64,000 nucleotides of DNA from a virus, in the IMG/VR virus record IMGVR_UViG_3300047317_001031, positions 64,001 through 128,000 of that record; one strand, given 5' to 3'. The translations under genes were made by a program, and so were the position numbers. The notes under the pieces were generated by a model. That model saw only the letters and a program-made list of their open reading frames with translations, did no database searches and was not told the origin of the DNA. Shown here one piece after another: positions 15,588 to 25,192 of this stretch; position 1 is the stretch's first letter; every line of letters begins with the position of its first letter.

Positions 15588-17225
15588 GTGGGCTATCGTG
15601 AGATAAAGGGGAAAATCAAGTACCCGAAAGGCACGACGGAACGATACAAGCGCCTTGACGCATATGATCGTCTCCGCGAAGGAACGCTCTACGACCATAT
15701 CCGCACGCCTTTTGATTGCGAAGAAGAGGGCGGACAGTATATCCGCATGCGTGAGCGCCGCCCTTCTATCATATGGCAATGCCCGCGGCTTATCGTTGAT
15801 CAGCTTTCCGGTCTGCTTTGGGGCGACGAGCAGATGCCGATCGTCCGTACGTATTACGGAGAAGAACCGACCGACGAAGACAAGGCAGCAGAAGACGGCA
15901 TTCAGCACCTCGTAGAAATTCTTAATCTTGACGCTGTTATGGACGAGATTACGGAAAAGGCTTCGTCTGGAAGCGCAGCCGTCGTTTTACGCGCAGTTGA
16001 AGGGATCGAGGGAGACGGAAACGATCCGTATATAGAGATCATTCCTGGTAAAGAATGCAAGCCGACATTTGATCCGAAAAATCCGAAGAAACTCGTAAAA
16101 ATAGAACAACTCTATCCGACGACGGGGCAAGCGCTTCGAGATATCGGATACGATAAGGATGTTATCCCGGACGAGGAACTTGATAAGGATTTTTGGTTCC
16201 GGTTGGAGATTGACGATAAAGAAGAAATCCGTTACTTCCCCATGCGTTCCGACCGTTACGAACGTCTTGGACAAATCGAAGGCGGCAAGAAAATAGAATG
16301 GGAAATTGATAAGGAAAATTCCATAGCGCACGAATGGCCCGCGCTTCCCGTTATCTGGGTAAAGGGTCCCAAGGGAAATCGTATCGACGGCGACTGCCTC
16401 TACGGTTCCATCATTGATATCCTAGTTGAAATTGACTACTCGCTCTCGCAGATCGGGCGAGGATACCGCTACACGGCAGATCCGATGCTCGCCTACAAGC
16501 GGGGAGAATTACGTCAAGGCGTTATCCCGGCAGCTTTTGATAATGTTGAGGATCGTACTCAGCGTGACGAAAACGGCCAAGTCATCAAGTCGCCGAACAA
16601 CGTGCTTGATATCGAACCGGGCGGCGATGCGAAGTACCTTGAGATAAGCGGCGACGGCCTTAAATCGTCTGGAGAATTCGTCAAGCTTCTTCGCGAGTGG
16701 GGGCTTGAAATCTGCGGCGGCATGAAGTCCGATGCGGAGACGACGAGCGGCGTCCAAAGCGGACGAGCTCTCGAAATTCTCTACCAAGCGCTGATCCTGG
16801 TCATCAAGCGGTGGCGCGTAGCGGTCGGCAATGGCGCTTTCCTCCCTCTTATCCGCATGTTGCTTACCGGGATGGAAGACGGCGTGATAACCGTCAACGG
16901 CGTTGATTCTCTTGATCCGAAAACGACCATGCGGCTTGTTTGGCCCCAGTGGATGACGCCTAGCGGCTCAGACCTCTTGGCATCGGCTCAAGCTTGGCAG
17001 TCGCTTGCGGGCGGCTCCGCTACGGCTCCCGTTCCGATCTTGCCGCGTATGACCGTGACGAGAATCGCGGGAAGCAACCTCGGCATGCCGGACGTTTCGA
17101 CGCTTATCAAGACGTTGGAAAAACAGAACAACGATGATGACGCAGATCAACTCGAATCCGAGGATCGCGCTCATCAGCGTCAAGTCGAGATTAAAAAAGT
17201 ATCCACAAAACCTAAGATCATATAG
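15588..17225 (+). CDS. portal protein
   Basis: 545 residues from GTG. The gene lies two genes after terminase and before the scaffold-like and capsid genes. Features fit SPP1/A118-type portals: YKRLDAYDRLREGTLYDH, RRPSIIWQCPRLIVDQLSGLLWG, ALEILYQAL, and an acidic C-terminus. The dodecameric portal would form the DNA entry channel and terminase docking site. Confidence 0.8.
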   Translation: MGYREIKGKIKYPKGTTERYKRLDAYDRLREGTLYDHIRTPFDCEEEGGQYIRMRERRPSIIWQCPRLIVDQLSGLLWGDEQMPIVRTYYGEEPTDEDKAAEDGIQHLVEILNLDAVMDEITEKASSGSAAVVLRAVEGIEGDGNDPYIEIIPGKECKPTFDPKNPKKLVKIEQLYPTTGQALRDIGYDKDVIPDEELDKDFWFRLEIDDKEEIRYFPMRSDRYERLGQIEGGKKIEWEIDKENSIAHEWPALPVIWVKGPKGNRIDGDCLYGSIIDILVEIDYSLSQIGRGYRYTADPMLAYKRGELRQGVIPAAFDNVEDRTQRDENGQVIKSPNNVLDIEPGGDAKYLEISGDGLKSSGEFVKLLREWGLEICGGMKSDAETTSGVQSGRALEILYQALILVIKRWRVAVGNGAFLPLIRMLLTGMEDGVITVNGVDSLDPKTTMRLVWPQWMTPSGSDLLASAQAWQSLAGGSATAPVPILPRMTVTRIAGSNLGMPDVSTLIKTLEKQNNDDDADQLESEDRAHQRQVEIKKVSTKPKII

Positions 17226-17242
17226 GAGATCAGAACTAACGT

Positions 17243-18022
17243 ATGGACCCCGAAAAAACTTCGTCCGAGACGACGGAAACAACGCAAGCTACTGAATCCA
17301 CGAAGGAGACGGGGCAAAAAGGCGCTGAGTCCGTAAAGCATGAGCAAGGGAAGACCGACTCTACCACTCAAGCCGCCACTACGACGAAAAAGACCGAAAC
17401 AGAATCGTCGGTTAGCGAATATGAGAAGCAACTCCGCAAAGAGAACGAAAATGAGCGTAAGAAACGCCAAGACGTAGAACGACGTGCGGATGATGCTGAA
17501 AAAGAACTTAAAGAACTCAAAAAGTACAAAGAAGATCAAGAAAACGCAGAACTCGCTGCGCAGAAGAAGCATGAGGAAATCGCCTCAAAGGAACGCAAAG
17601 CGCGCGAGAAAATCGAAAAAGAACTCGAAGAAGAACGGAAAGTCAACAAGCGAGAGAGACTCCTTGACCGCGCTGAAACGTTCGCCGCGAAACTCGGAAT
17701 CCTTGATGAGTATGTCGAGGATCTACGCGCATCGCTAGAGCGTAAGGCCGACAAGGAAGACATCACATTCGATGCGCTTTCCGAACTTGTCGAGGGATAT
17801 AAACAATCGAAACCCCGTTGGTTCAAAGACGAAGAAGTGAAAAACGAAACCACCAAAACCACGACCGAAACCAAAAGCAAGACCGAAGAAGAGAAAAAGA
17901 AAGCTACCTCTTCAGCAACTCCGTTACGGAAAGACGCCGGCACGGAAGCAAAAGTTGACCATAAGGCATTGGACAAGAATGATTGGACAAAACTTATGGC
18001 TTCCTACGGCGTAAGAGCCTAA
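17243..18022 (+). CDS. scaffolding-like coiled-coil protein
   Basis: 259 residues. Thr/Glu/Lys-rich disordered N-terminus, a long charged coiled coil (about residues 55-145, KELKELKKYKEDQENAELAAQ) and a helical C-terminus (DKNDWTKLMASYGVRA). Position between portal and capsid and this composition match head scaffolding proteins. No protease domain seen. Confidence 0.75.
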   Translation: MDPEKTSSETTETTQATESTKETGQKGAESVKHEQGKTDSTTQAATTTKKTETESSVSEYEKQLRKENENERKKRQDVERRADDAEKELKELKKYKEDQENAELAAQKKHEEIASKERKAREKIEKELEEERKVNKRERLLDRAETFAAKLGILDEYVEDLRASLERKADKEDITFDALSELVEGYKQSKPRWFKDEEVKNETTKTTTETKSKTEEEKKKATSSATPLRKDAGTEAKVDHKALDKNDWTKLMASYGVRA

Positions 18023-18241
18023 AGATAGATAACCCGTTCCTCTCAAAAGAAGAGGAACAGAGTGACGTTACGTTTTCGCCGTCAATGGGCGCAGAGTAAC
18101 GCAAAACCGACCATGCGAGCATAAGGGTGTTCGCATCATGCGTTGTAGCCGTTAGATACGGATTGCTTTCGCATGGAACCGATAAGCGGCTGATCCGATG
18201 AGGCTTTAACCCTGATTGATTTCTTCTCAGGAGTTTTCCTC
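18023..18241 (+). promoter_or_regulatory. structured 5' leader of the capsid gene
   Basis: 219 bases without an ORF. Contains a hairpin GTTCCTCT/AGAGGAAC (18033-18055) and an inverted pair of the genome-wide 8-mer, CCATGCGA at 18111 and TCGCATGG at 18169. The capsid gene has CAGGAG upstream. Could stabilise or boost capsid mRNA, or terminate or process the upstream transcript; no clear promoter. Confidence 0.4.
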
Positions 18242-19645
18242 ATGCCCATTGATAATGTGCCGGCCGTTCAAGACATCATCGAACAGCAGAACCTCTTGGA
18301 GCGGCTCTTCCACGACCCGCTAGAGGCGAATCTTGCCTATTCCAAGTTCGCGGACGATGAGATGTTTCCAAACGGCATCGGTGAAACGCTCACCAAGACA
18401 CGCCCGGCTCTGTTCCCGCTTTCGGCTGCGATGACGCCGATCAACCCGGCAAGCAATACCGGCTTGGATAACGGATTGACGAACAATTACTATGCGTTCG
18501 AGCAATACATCCTCCCGATCAATCTGTATGCATTGACGACCAACGTCAACATCATGCAAGATCGCACGCTCATCCGACGCATCTTCCTCCAGAACTATCA
18601 ACAGCTCGGAGAAAATGCCGGTCGTACGATGGACGGTCTCTGCTCGCAGTTCATCCATACGGCGTATGATTCCGGTAACACCTTCGCTACGCAAACGGTG
18701 AGTAGCGGAACGACGTTGACGGTTGATAACGCAGTCGGTTTCGATACGGCTTTCAATTCCAACGCAGGTCAGTCTCCGGGTTCTCCGACGACGACTTCCT
18801 CAAGCAACCCCGTGACGGTGACGGTCTACAACGGAACGAGCGGAGCGGTAAAGGGGACCTTGACGGTTACCGGCGTTGCGTTTGATTCGGTCAACACCTC
18901 AACGGCGAACGTCGGAACGGGTCCCACGGCTATCGCATACGGCAAATCCGGTACGCTCACGTTCTCGGCGACGATCGGGATCACGATTTCTGCGAACGAT
19001 AACATCGTTGCATCAGACGGATCATTCGTCGAACGCCCGAACGGAAAGCTCACGCGTGCGGCTCTCGTAAGTTCCGATACGCTAAAGCTTATTGACTTCG
19101 GAAACGCTGCGGCGAAGCTCCACTCGCGAAATGTTCCGAAACTCCCTAGCGGAATGTATGGGGCGATCATTGATCCGGCACTATGGCCGCAACTCTTGAG
19201 CGATAACGCGTTCAACTTCGCAACCATGGGCCAAATGGGCGAGGGATACTTCAAGAACGGTATGGTTTCTCGTACCCTCGGTATGGAATTCGTATCATCC
19301 AACATGATCCCGAATTACTCCATCCCGAGTTCCAACCTCCGTGCACGTCACTGCGTCGTCGGCGGAATGGGGATGCTCATCAAGGGGACCTTCCAAGGTT
19401 CGATTGATGCGGCTAGACAGGCGAACACGATGCAGAATGCCGATATACGGCTTATTGAGGACGCAAAGATCGCCCTCATTACCCGCGGACCGATCGACGT
19501 TCTCCAACAGGTCGTGTCGCAAACCTGGGAGTGGGTCGGCGGATTCGTTGTTCCGACAGACTTCACCTCAACGCCCGCGATCATCCCGACAACCGACTAC
19601 GCACGTTACAAGCGCGCCGTGGTCATCGAGGTCGCATCACTCTAA
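18242..19645 (+). CDS. major capsid protein
   Basis: 467 residues behind CAGGAGTTTTCC. Long helical N-terminal region (QNLLERLFHDPLEANLAYSKF), TRPALFPLSAAMTPINPASNTGLDNG, and DRTLIRRIFLQNYQQLGENAGRTMDGL, consistent with an HK97-fold capsid protein. Residues about 150-255 form a Thr/Ser/Val-rich insertion that looks Ig-like. Position after portal and scaffold supports the call. Confidence 0.82.
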   Translation: MPIDNVPAVQDIIEQQNLLERLFHDPLEANLAYSKFADDEMFPNGIGETLTKTRPALFPLSAAMTPINPASNTGLDNGLTNNYYAFEQYILPINLYALTTNVNIMQDRTLIRRIFLQNYQQLGENAGRTMDGLCSQFIHTAYDSGNTFATQTVSSGTTLTVDNAVGFDTAFNSNAGQSPGSPTTTSSSNPVTVTVYNGTSGAVKGTLTVTGVAFDSVNTSTANVGTGPTAIAYGKSGTLTFSATIGITISANDNIVASDGSFVERPNGKLTRAALVSSDTLKLIDFGNAAAKLHSRNVPKLPSGMYGAIIDPALWPQLLSDNAFNFATMGQMGEGYFKNGMVSRTLGMEFVSSNMIPNYSIPSSNLRARHCVVGGMGMLIKGTFQGSIDAARQANTMQNADIRLIEDAKIALITRGPIDVLQQVVSQTWEWVGGFVVPTDFTSTPAIIPTTDYARYKRAVVIEVASL

Positions 19646-19878
19646 TGCCTATCGTAAACCGCGGGGCGCACCAGGTTCAGCCTGAACGCCCCGCTACGGC
19701 GGTTCCAGTTAGGGAGGCGGAGAAAACGATCCCCAAGATCATTCGAATGGACGAGAAGCGTACCGTCGTGCGAGGGAACGGCATGATCGTATTCGAGCAA
19801 AATCAGGTCGTAAGCGATCCGTGGCTTATTTATGCCGCAGTTGATAATAAGGTTGGATTTCAAATCATAGAGGCATAA
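19645..19878 (+). CDS. small head-operon protein
   Basis: 77 residues; ATG overlaps the capsid stop (TAATG). Basic N-terminus and a beta-rich C-terminus. Likely a head accessory or head-tail protein by position only. Confidence 0.55.
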   Translation: MPIVNRGAHQVQPERPATAVPVREAEKTIPKIIRMDEKRTVVRGNGMIVFEQNQVVSDPWLIYAAVDNKVGFQIIEA

Positions 19879-19902
19879 TTACTAATAAGTTTGGAGCGCA
19901 AC

Positions 19903-20706
19903 ATGGTTCTGCCTGAGTACCTTAAGGACAGAGTGCGTATCCACCTTGATGTTCCGGTTATTGGGATTCAAGATTCTGGAAGCATGTTCGGTTACAGATT
20001 CCCAAATGTAATGGGTTTATTGGAAAACCGGATGAACATGCTACAACCCTTTGAATTCGCAACGATAACAGGAACGCCCACCGCATCGTTAAGCCTAATG
20101 CAAAACGGAACAATCCTCGCAGGCGGAACGATAACGATTTCGGTCAATAGCATTCCAGTCATCTACACGATAACGAGTGCGGATGCATCGGCTCCTGATC
20201 CGGTTCTTTCGATCGCGACGAACGCTTCAAATTTGATTTCTGCGACGTTGCCTTCTCTAGTGATCGCGAGTGCGCAGCCGACGATCGTCTTCCCTATCAC
20301 GACGATCGGGAGAAGCCCTTCGCAGTGGCAGGTTACGCTTTCGTCTACGAACGATTCGACGTTCACAGTAGCGATTTCGGGGAGCACGGGCAATCCGTAT
20401 GCCTATGTGAGCCTGCAAGGCATTATGCCGAAGCCGTCATATACATTTGTTGAGGATAGTTATACGGCTACGGGATATCTACCCATACTTGATTACCTGG
20501 AGTCAAAAGTTGCCGGATCAAGCGACTTGATGAAGTTCTCCAAGGCCGACGTGGTTGATTTCCGTCGTGACGAAATGGGCGCTCGTAGCGGGCTATACTG
20601 GTGGTGGAAGAAGCGTCTCTCCACGGTCTTCGGCGTTCCGATTCGTCCGTTGCCTATGGTCGGACGTTTTGGCGGTTCCGGCACGAATCTACGTATGACG
20701 TATTGA
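19903..20706 (+). CDS. putative head-tail or decoration protein
   Basis: 267 residues from the ATG at 19903, preceded by TTTGGAGCGCAA, the same ribosome-site block used in the minus operon. Middle part (residues about 45-165) is Thr/Ser/Ile-rich and Ig-like; the ends are more charged. Position suggests a head completion or decoration protein. Confidence 0.6.
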   Translation: MVLPEYLKDRVRIHLDVPVIGIQDSGSMFGYRFPNVMGLLENRMNMLQPFEFATITGTPTASLSLMQNGTILAGGTITISVNSIPVIYTITSADASAPDPVLSIATNASNLISATLPSLVIASAQPTIVFPITTIGRSPSQWQVTLSSTNDSTFTVAISGSTGNPYAYVSLQGIMPKPSYTFVEDSYTATGYLPILDYLESKVAGSSDLMKFSKADVVDFRRDEMGARSGLYWWWKKRLSTVFGVPIRPLPMVGRFGGSGTNLRMTY

Positions 20707-20716
20707 GGAAACCCTC

Positions 20717-21499
20717 ATGCCGATATTCTTCCCGTCATTCGGTACGATGCCGCTTATTGATTTTGCTATTCAGATCGGGCGTGGAGCGGCTGCGGGCGTT
20801 ATTGGTCAGACGTACGATATTCGCCGCCTAGATGACAATACGAACGGCGCTATTTCAAATAATCCCCCTATTTTTACTGCATACCCTGCGCGTGTACGCC
20901 GTACAACGAGTAAAGCGGCGATCGAGAACATAACATTTGATACCCTTATTTTCCAAGCGACATGCGATAATAGAGTTCTTCGTGACGGGGATTTATTAAC
21001 GCAGACCGGCTATGAGAATGACGGTTCTATCTTCACGATGGCCCAAGCGCGTCCAACGCGTGAGACGCTTTGGGTAAGAACTGAAGCGACGTGTTCCATT
21101 ACGCGTCCTATGCCGACTGCTGGTGCAGCCTCCCAGCAGCCGGCAAACGGAATCGTTGCGACGCAGGGATATAGCGGGTTTGCTAAGTCTACCGAAATAC
21201 CTTTAACGTTGCAGAACGGAATGTACTCATTTTCTTCTGATCCTAATGCGACGCAGGCATCCGTACAAGTCGGAATACAGCCGTTTAACCGCATACGAGA
21301 CGGCAATATAAAGCTCCCCACTGCTCTTTATCGTGAACATTTCATGATTTGGGTTCCGATGCTTCCGGGCGAGATCCTTAATGAATTGGATCGTGTTCGC
21401 TTTCAAAACATGGATGCATACGAGGTCGCTCTTATTTTCTCAACGGATACCGTTGGATTGTCCGGGCATATTTGCATTGTCGAGAGGATCAACGTTTGA
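20717..21499 (+). CDS. putative head closure/neck protein
   Basis: 260 residues. Starts MPIFFPSFGTMPLIDFAIQIGRGAAAGVIGQTYDIRRL, beta-rich body, and a C-terminal PMLPGEILNELDRVRFQNMDAYEVALI. Position before the tail genes fits a connector or closure protein; no firm family. Confidence 0.55.
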   Translation: MPIFFPSFGTMPLIDFAIQIGRGAAAGVIGQTYDIRRLDDNTNGAISNNPPIFTAYPARVRRTTSKAAIENITFDTLIFQATCDNRVLRDGDLLTQTGYENDGSIFTMAQARPTRETLWVRTEATCSITRPMPTAGAASQQPANGIVATQGYSGFAKSTEIPLTLQNGMYSFSSDPNATQASVQVGIQPFNRIRDGNIKLPTALYREHFMIWVPMLPGEILNELDRVRFQNMDAYEVALIFSTDTVGLSGHICIVERINV

Positions 21500-21852
21500 G
21501 AGTTGTTGTCGCAGATGATTCGCATCCGACCCTTTTATTTTTCCGACGTATCCTTATCGAAAATGGTCATGAAGTTGTCGCGATGGCAAATAATGGAAAA
21601 GAGGCATTAGATTTCTGCAAAATCCATAACCCTGATCTTGCATTACTTGATAGAACGATGCCGGGGCTAGGTGGAGAAGCCGTCGCAAAAGAAATTATTG
21701 ATAATAAGTATGCGTCCCATGTGATTATGGTAAGTTTGGATGCTCAACTTTCCGTTTTCAAGCCGCTACTCGAACGTGGTGTTCAAGTCCTCGGGAAACC
21801 TGTTCGGAAAGAGCAGATTCTCGCAGCTATCAATAAACTTCCGCGACAGTAG
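21496..21852 (+). CDS. stand-alone CheY-like response-regulator receiver
   Basis: 118 residues from a TTG in TTGA overlap with the preceding stop. All receiver landmarks are present: acid pair Asp7/Asp8 (VVADDSH), phosphoacceptor Asp52 (LLDRTMPG), Ser80 (MVSLDA) and Lys101-Pro102 (GKPV), with correct spacing. No output domain follows. It sits between neck and tail genes, so it is translated with virion proteins. It may bind or titrate host two-component partners, or have been recruited structurally. Confidence 0.93.
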   Translation: MRVVVADDSHPTLLFFRRILIENGHEVVAMANNGKEALDFCKIHNPDLALLDRTMPGLGGEAVAKEIIDNKYASHVIMVSLDAQLSVFKPLLERGVQVLGKPVRKEQILAAINKLPRQ

Positions 21853-21860
21853 GTTCTTCA

Positions 21861-22136
21861 TTGACAAGCGACGAGTATATTGATCGTGCTCGCGAGATAG
21901 AAGAACATGCGAATAGAAAAGCTGATGCGGCTAGGAAAAGCGTCGTCTGTTGGTTTGGCAGGCATGGGCGTTATACATACCTTGCCGATTGTATTCGTTC
22001 TCTCGCATGTTCTAGCGCGCTTTCAAATATAGAATCTGAAATGAACAAAGAGATGTCTGAATTAGATGCTGAATTTTACGGGATAACCGAAGAGGAGATG
22101 CGCTTAGATGAAGCCTCGCCTCGAAGATGTTCTTGA
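21861..22136 (+). CDS. hypothetical protein
   Basis: 91 residues from TTG. Charged, helical, with one short hydrophobic stretch (YLADCIRSLACSSAL). Follows the receiver gene by eight bases and overlaps the next gene by 29. A partner for the CheY-like protein is conceivable from position only. Confidence 0.5.
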   Translation: MTSDEYIDRAREIEEHANRKADAARKSVVCWFGRHGRYTYLADCIRSLACSSALSNIESEMNKEMSELDAEFYGITEEEMRLDEASPRRCS

Positions 22137-22974
22137 AACCATTCAGATTGCGGTTGCGAACGCGATACAAACGGGGATAAACGCCGGTAGGATCGTTGCG
22201 CCTCCTGCTCAGTGCGTTGTAGGATGGCCGACAACGCCGGAATTGGTTATGATTCTATCTCAAGGCCAATATCAAGTAAATATATTTCCGCTTCCTGACG
22301 GTCGTCAAACGTCGCGGTATACGCCGGTTCCTTTCCCGATAGAGAATCCGAACGTCACGCTTACGGCTACGATATCGGGCGGGACGATAAACTTCGGCGG
22401 ATCGGTTGTAACGGGACTGAATATCCATACGTTCGTTGGGGCGCTACTACGAGATGCCCATTATCAGACGGTTCCTATGGATACGTTGACGACGGTTGCC
22501 GCGGGCGTCAAGAACGCGATAAACGCACTTTCCTTGGCTGGGGTGTCCGCTTCGTCAAGCACGAGCTCCGTTTCCATTACCGGATCTCCGAACGTCATTT
22601 GCAATATCGGATCTTCCGGAACGGTTATGGCGGTTGAGGTTAATCGTGTGCAGCGCGGTATTCAAGTTACCGCATGGTGCCCGGAGCCGTTTTTACGATA
22701 TAGCGTGATTGAGCCGATCGTTGAGAATATCGGGACGACGGATTTTCCATTTTTGAAATTGTCTGACGGAACGCCTCTCCGAATTCAAAATAGCGGTCGT
22801 GATAATTTTAACATGGATCAATCGCAGTCAGCTTATTCATGTTATGAGTACCATTTGAATTTCGAAGTAGAATATGGCCTCATTCGTCTTCTCACCGGCG
22901 CGCAAGTCGAATCGGTTGAGCTAATAACCACCATTAACAATGAACCATCGGTCACTTACTACGCCGGAGGATAG
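22108..22974 (+). CDS. putative tail terminator/neck protein
   Basis: 288 residues. N-terminal helix (LEDVLETIQIAVANAIQTG) followed by APPAQCVVGWPTTPELVMIL and TRYTP-like tail-terminator features, then a beta domain (AWCPEPFLRYSVIEPIVENIG). Position between closure-like and sheath genes supports a tail-completion role. Confidence 0.6.
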   Translation: MKPRLEDVLETIQIAVANAIQTGINAGRIVAPPAQCVVGWPTTPELVMILSQGQYQVNIFPLPDGRQTSRYTPVPFPIENPNVTLTATISGGTINFGGSVVTGLNIHTFVGALLRDAHYQTVPMDTLTTVAAGVKNAINALSLAGVSASSSTSSVSITGSPNVICNIGSSGTVMAVEVNRVQRGIQVTAWCPEPFLRYSVIEPIVENIGTTDFPFLKLSDGTPLRIQNSGRDNFNMDQSQSAYSCYEYHLNFEVEYGLIRLLTGAQVESVELITTINNEPSVTYYAGG

Positions 22975-22978
22975 ACTT

Positions 22979-23185
22979 TTGTTTTCATATGTCGTGAAAA
23001 AGAGCGGCGACTTTCATAAGGACGGCGTTCTCCTTCGGCGCGGCGATGCGCTTACTGGGGAAGATGCACGTTGGTTGGAGTCGCCTGAGAATCATCATCT
23101 TTTGCTTCGTTGCAATCGTGTGCAGGCTCATCGGATAGACGAGTCTTCGCCTTATGTTATTTCAACTTCTAAGGCGGAGGGCTAA
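22979..23185 (+). CDS. small tail-operon protein
   Basis: 68 residues from a TTG at 22979, seven bases after a CGGAGG ribosome site; an upstream in-frame ATG lacks one. Basic, beta/helix mix (VVKKSGDFHKDGVLLRRGDAL). Function unknown. Confidence 0.55.
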   Translation: MFSYVVKKSGDFHKDGVLLRRGDALTGEDARWLESPENHHLLLRCNRVQAHRIDESSPYVISTSKAEG

Positions 23186-23188
23186 TCC

Positions 23189-25114
23189 ATGCCTATCGTA
23201 ACGAACACGCAGCCCGGCAATTTCGTTATTCCGGGGAGCTATATCCAGATCGCTCCAACGCCCCCTCCGGTCGCGCTAGGACCTAATACGTCGCTTATCG
23301 GGCTAAACGGATGTGCGGCTTATGGAGCGGTAAATTCGCCGACATATTTTACGCTTGCTACCGTCTATACGACGTTCGGGCGTAGTACGTCGGTTCCGTA
23401 TTCTATCGCTGATGCGGTGGTAAACGGCATGACGCCGGAATCGAATATATTCCTGGGCAACCGTGTAACGGACGGAACCGATACGGCAGCGAGCGTTCTT
23501 GTCGTTGACGGTTCGGGATTCGCGACGGAGACGATTACGATTTCGGGAGCCGCTGGTACGGGGCAAACGGTTATCGTAACGCTCGTCAACGGAAGCGTCA
23601 CGGTCAATACTCCGCTCTATACGATTCCGAATGGGCAAAGCGCGGCTCTGACGGCAACGGCCCTTTCGAATATCATCAATAACACGGTGGCGGTTCTCGG
23701 ATCAAATTCATTCATTCAAACGACGACCGCCTCAACGAATACGATCCCGATAAACGCCCTTGCATCAGGAACCGGCGGGAATTCGATTACTGCTTCGGTT
23801 GCGATCACGGGAAGCGGAACGAGTGCTACGCCGAATAGCCCGACTGCACTAAGCGGAGGGGCTGTGCCGGGAAGCATCGGAACGCTTACCGATATTCATA
23901 CCGGATCGTACCCGAACGCCTCCACGGCGAACAACATCATTTCGGGATACCGCCTTGATTACACGTCGCCTTCAGGATCGACGTCTCCGGTCGCGCGCCT
24001 TACCCTGTACCACCCCGATTCCGCCGCTCAGGTCTTCAACAATATCATCGCATATGCGACGGTCGGAGGCGGGTATAGCGCGGCTACCTTTAAGACGAAT
24101 CTCGCCGCCGCCATAAATACCGGATCAAGCGCTCAGGCTCCAGCGCAGTTCTGGACATTCACGAGCGGATCTTCAACCGCAGTTCCCCTCGTCGGCGTTT
24201 ATCAGGGTGCCTCGGGCGGTACGGACGGTACGACGAGTATCACGACTCAGGTTCTCCTCGGCCAAGATGCGACTGTTTCTTCGGCACGTACGGGGATCTA
24301 TGCGTTGCGTACGATGCTCGGAGCGGCTCAGGTCATTATTCCACAATTTGCCGACTGTACGGCTGCTCAAGCGCTCGCTTCATTCTGCGTGGAAGAAAAC
24401 TGCATCGGGTTCATTGATCTCGGCGGCATTGGGACATCGACGACGACGGCGGTCACGACGAAGACGAACAATAACGTCAATAGCAGTTCGCTCATCTCGT
24501 CAATGGAGTGGGGTTACTATCTTGATCCGTTCACGGGGGTCGAGAAACTTTGTTCTCCGTCAAACACGATTGCCGGTACGGTAGCGAGCCTCAATCCTTG
24601 GTTCTCGCCGCTTAATAAGCCGACAGGCGGAAAGAGCGGCCTGATCGCGACGGAGTGGAGCACGACCCAGTTTCCCGATTTTACGTCCCTCGAAGTGAAC
24701 AATATTTGCTTCATCGCTCGCGAAAACGGAAACTTCGTCGTATGGAACGATAATTGCTCGGACGGAACCCCGATCGCCGATGCACGTATGCGAAATTACA
24801 TCGCCTACCAAATCCAAGTTATCGGTTTTCCGTTCATCGGCATGTTGCAGTCTACGGCTCCGAACGATCCGACCCGAAACGACTACTTCAACGCGATTAA
24901 GGGATTCTTGTCGCCGATGGCTCCCCCGCCTTTTGGAAGCGCAACGACGCCGCAGATCAACGCCTTTAACGTGGATTCGTCGGGGAATACGCCCACGACG
25001 ATCCAAGGCGGATTCCTCATTGGAAAGACGACTGTCCAGACCCTCCGCGGCATCCGCTATGTCTTGAATATTATCTTGGTAGGGTCGCAAGTCGTCGTGC
25101 AACAGGCCGCATAA
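23189..25114 (+). CDS. contractile tail sheath protein
   Basis: 641 residues. N-terminal FVIPGSYIQIAPTPPPVALGPNTSLIGLNGCA is typical of sheath N-domains (V.vPG.Y....), and the C-terminus (YIAYQIQVIGFPFIGMLQS... GIRYVLNIILVGSQVVVQ) matches sheath C-domains with the terminal strand exchange. An Ala/Thr/Ser-rich insertion fills residues about 100-340. Followed by tube, chaperone and tape measure in canonical order. Drives tail contraction. Confidence 0.88.
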   Translation: MPIVTNTQPGNFVIPGSYIQIAPTPPPVALGPNTSLIGLNGCAAYGAVNSPTYFTLATVYTTFGRSTSVPYSIADAVVNGMTPESNIFLGNRVTDGTDTAASVLVVDGSGFATETITISGAAGTGQTVIVTLVNGSVTVNTPLYTIPNGQSAALTATALSNIINNTVAVLGSNSFIQTTTASTNTIPINALASGTGGNSITASVAITGSGTSATPNSPTALSGGAVPGSIGTLTDIHTGSYPNASTANNIISGYRLDYTSPSGSTSPVARLTLYHPDSAAQVFNNIIAYATVGGGYSAATFKTNLAAAINTGSSAQAPAQFWTFTSGSSTAVPLVGVYQGASGGTDGTTSITTQVLLGQDATVSSARTGIYALRTMLGAAQVIIPQFADCTAAQALASFCVEENCIGFIDLGGIGTSTTTAVTTKTNNNVNSSSLISSMEWGYYLDPFTGVEKLCSPSNTIAGTVASLNPWFSPLNKPTGGKSGLIATEWSTTQFPDFTSLEVNNICFIARENGNFVVWNDNCSDGTPIADARMRNYIAYQIQVIGFPFIGMLQSTAPNDPTRNDYFNAIKGFLSPMAPPPFGSATTPQINAFNVDSSGNTPTTIQGGFLIGKTTVQTLRGIRYVLNIILVGSQVVVQQAA

Positions 25115-25192
25115 GCGGTAGAAACCTCACCCTGATCATTCTCGCATGGCCGCTCACTTTTTGGGCGGCTTTCCCTATTTGAGGAGCCGCAA

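Noticed and set aside
24560-25102. Long minus-strand ORF inside the sheath gene
   Set aside because: Antisense shadow of the sheath coding frame with an Arg/Asp-rich artefact composition.
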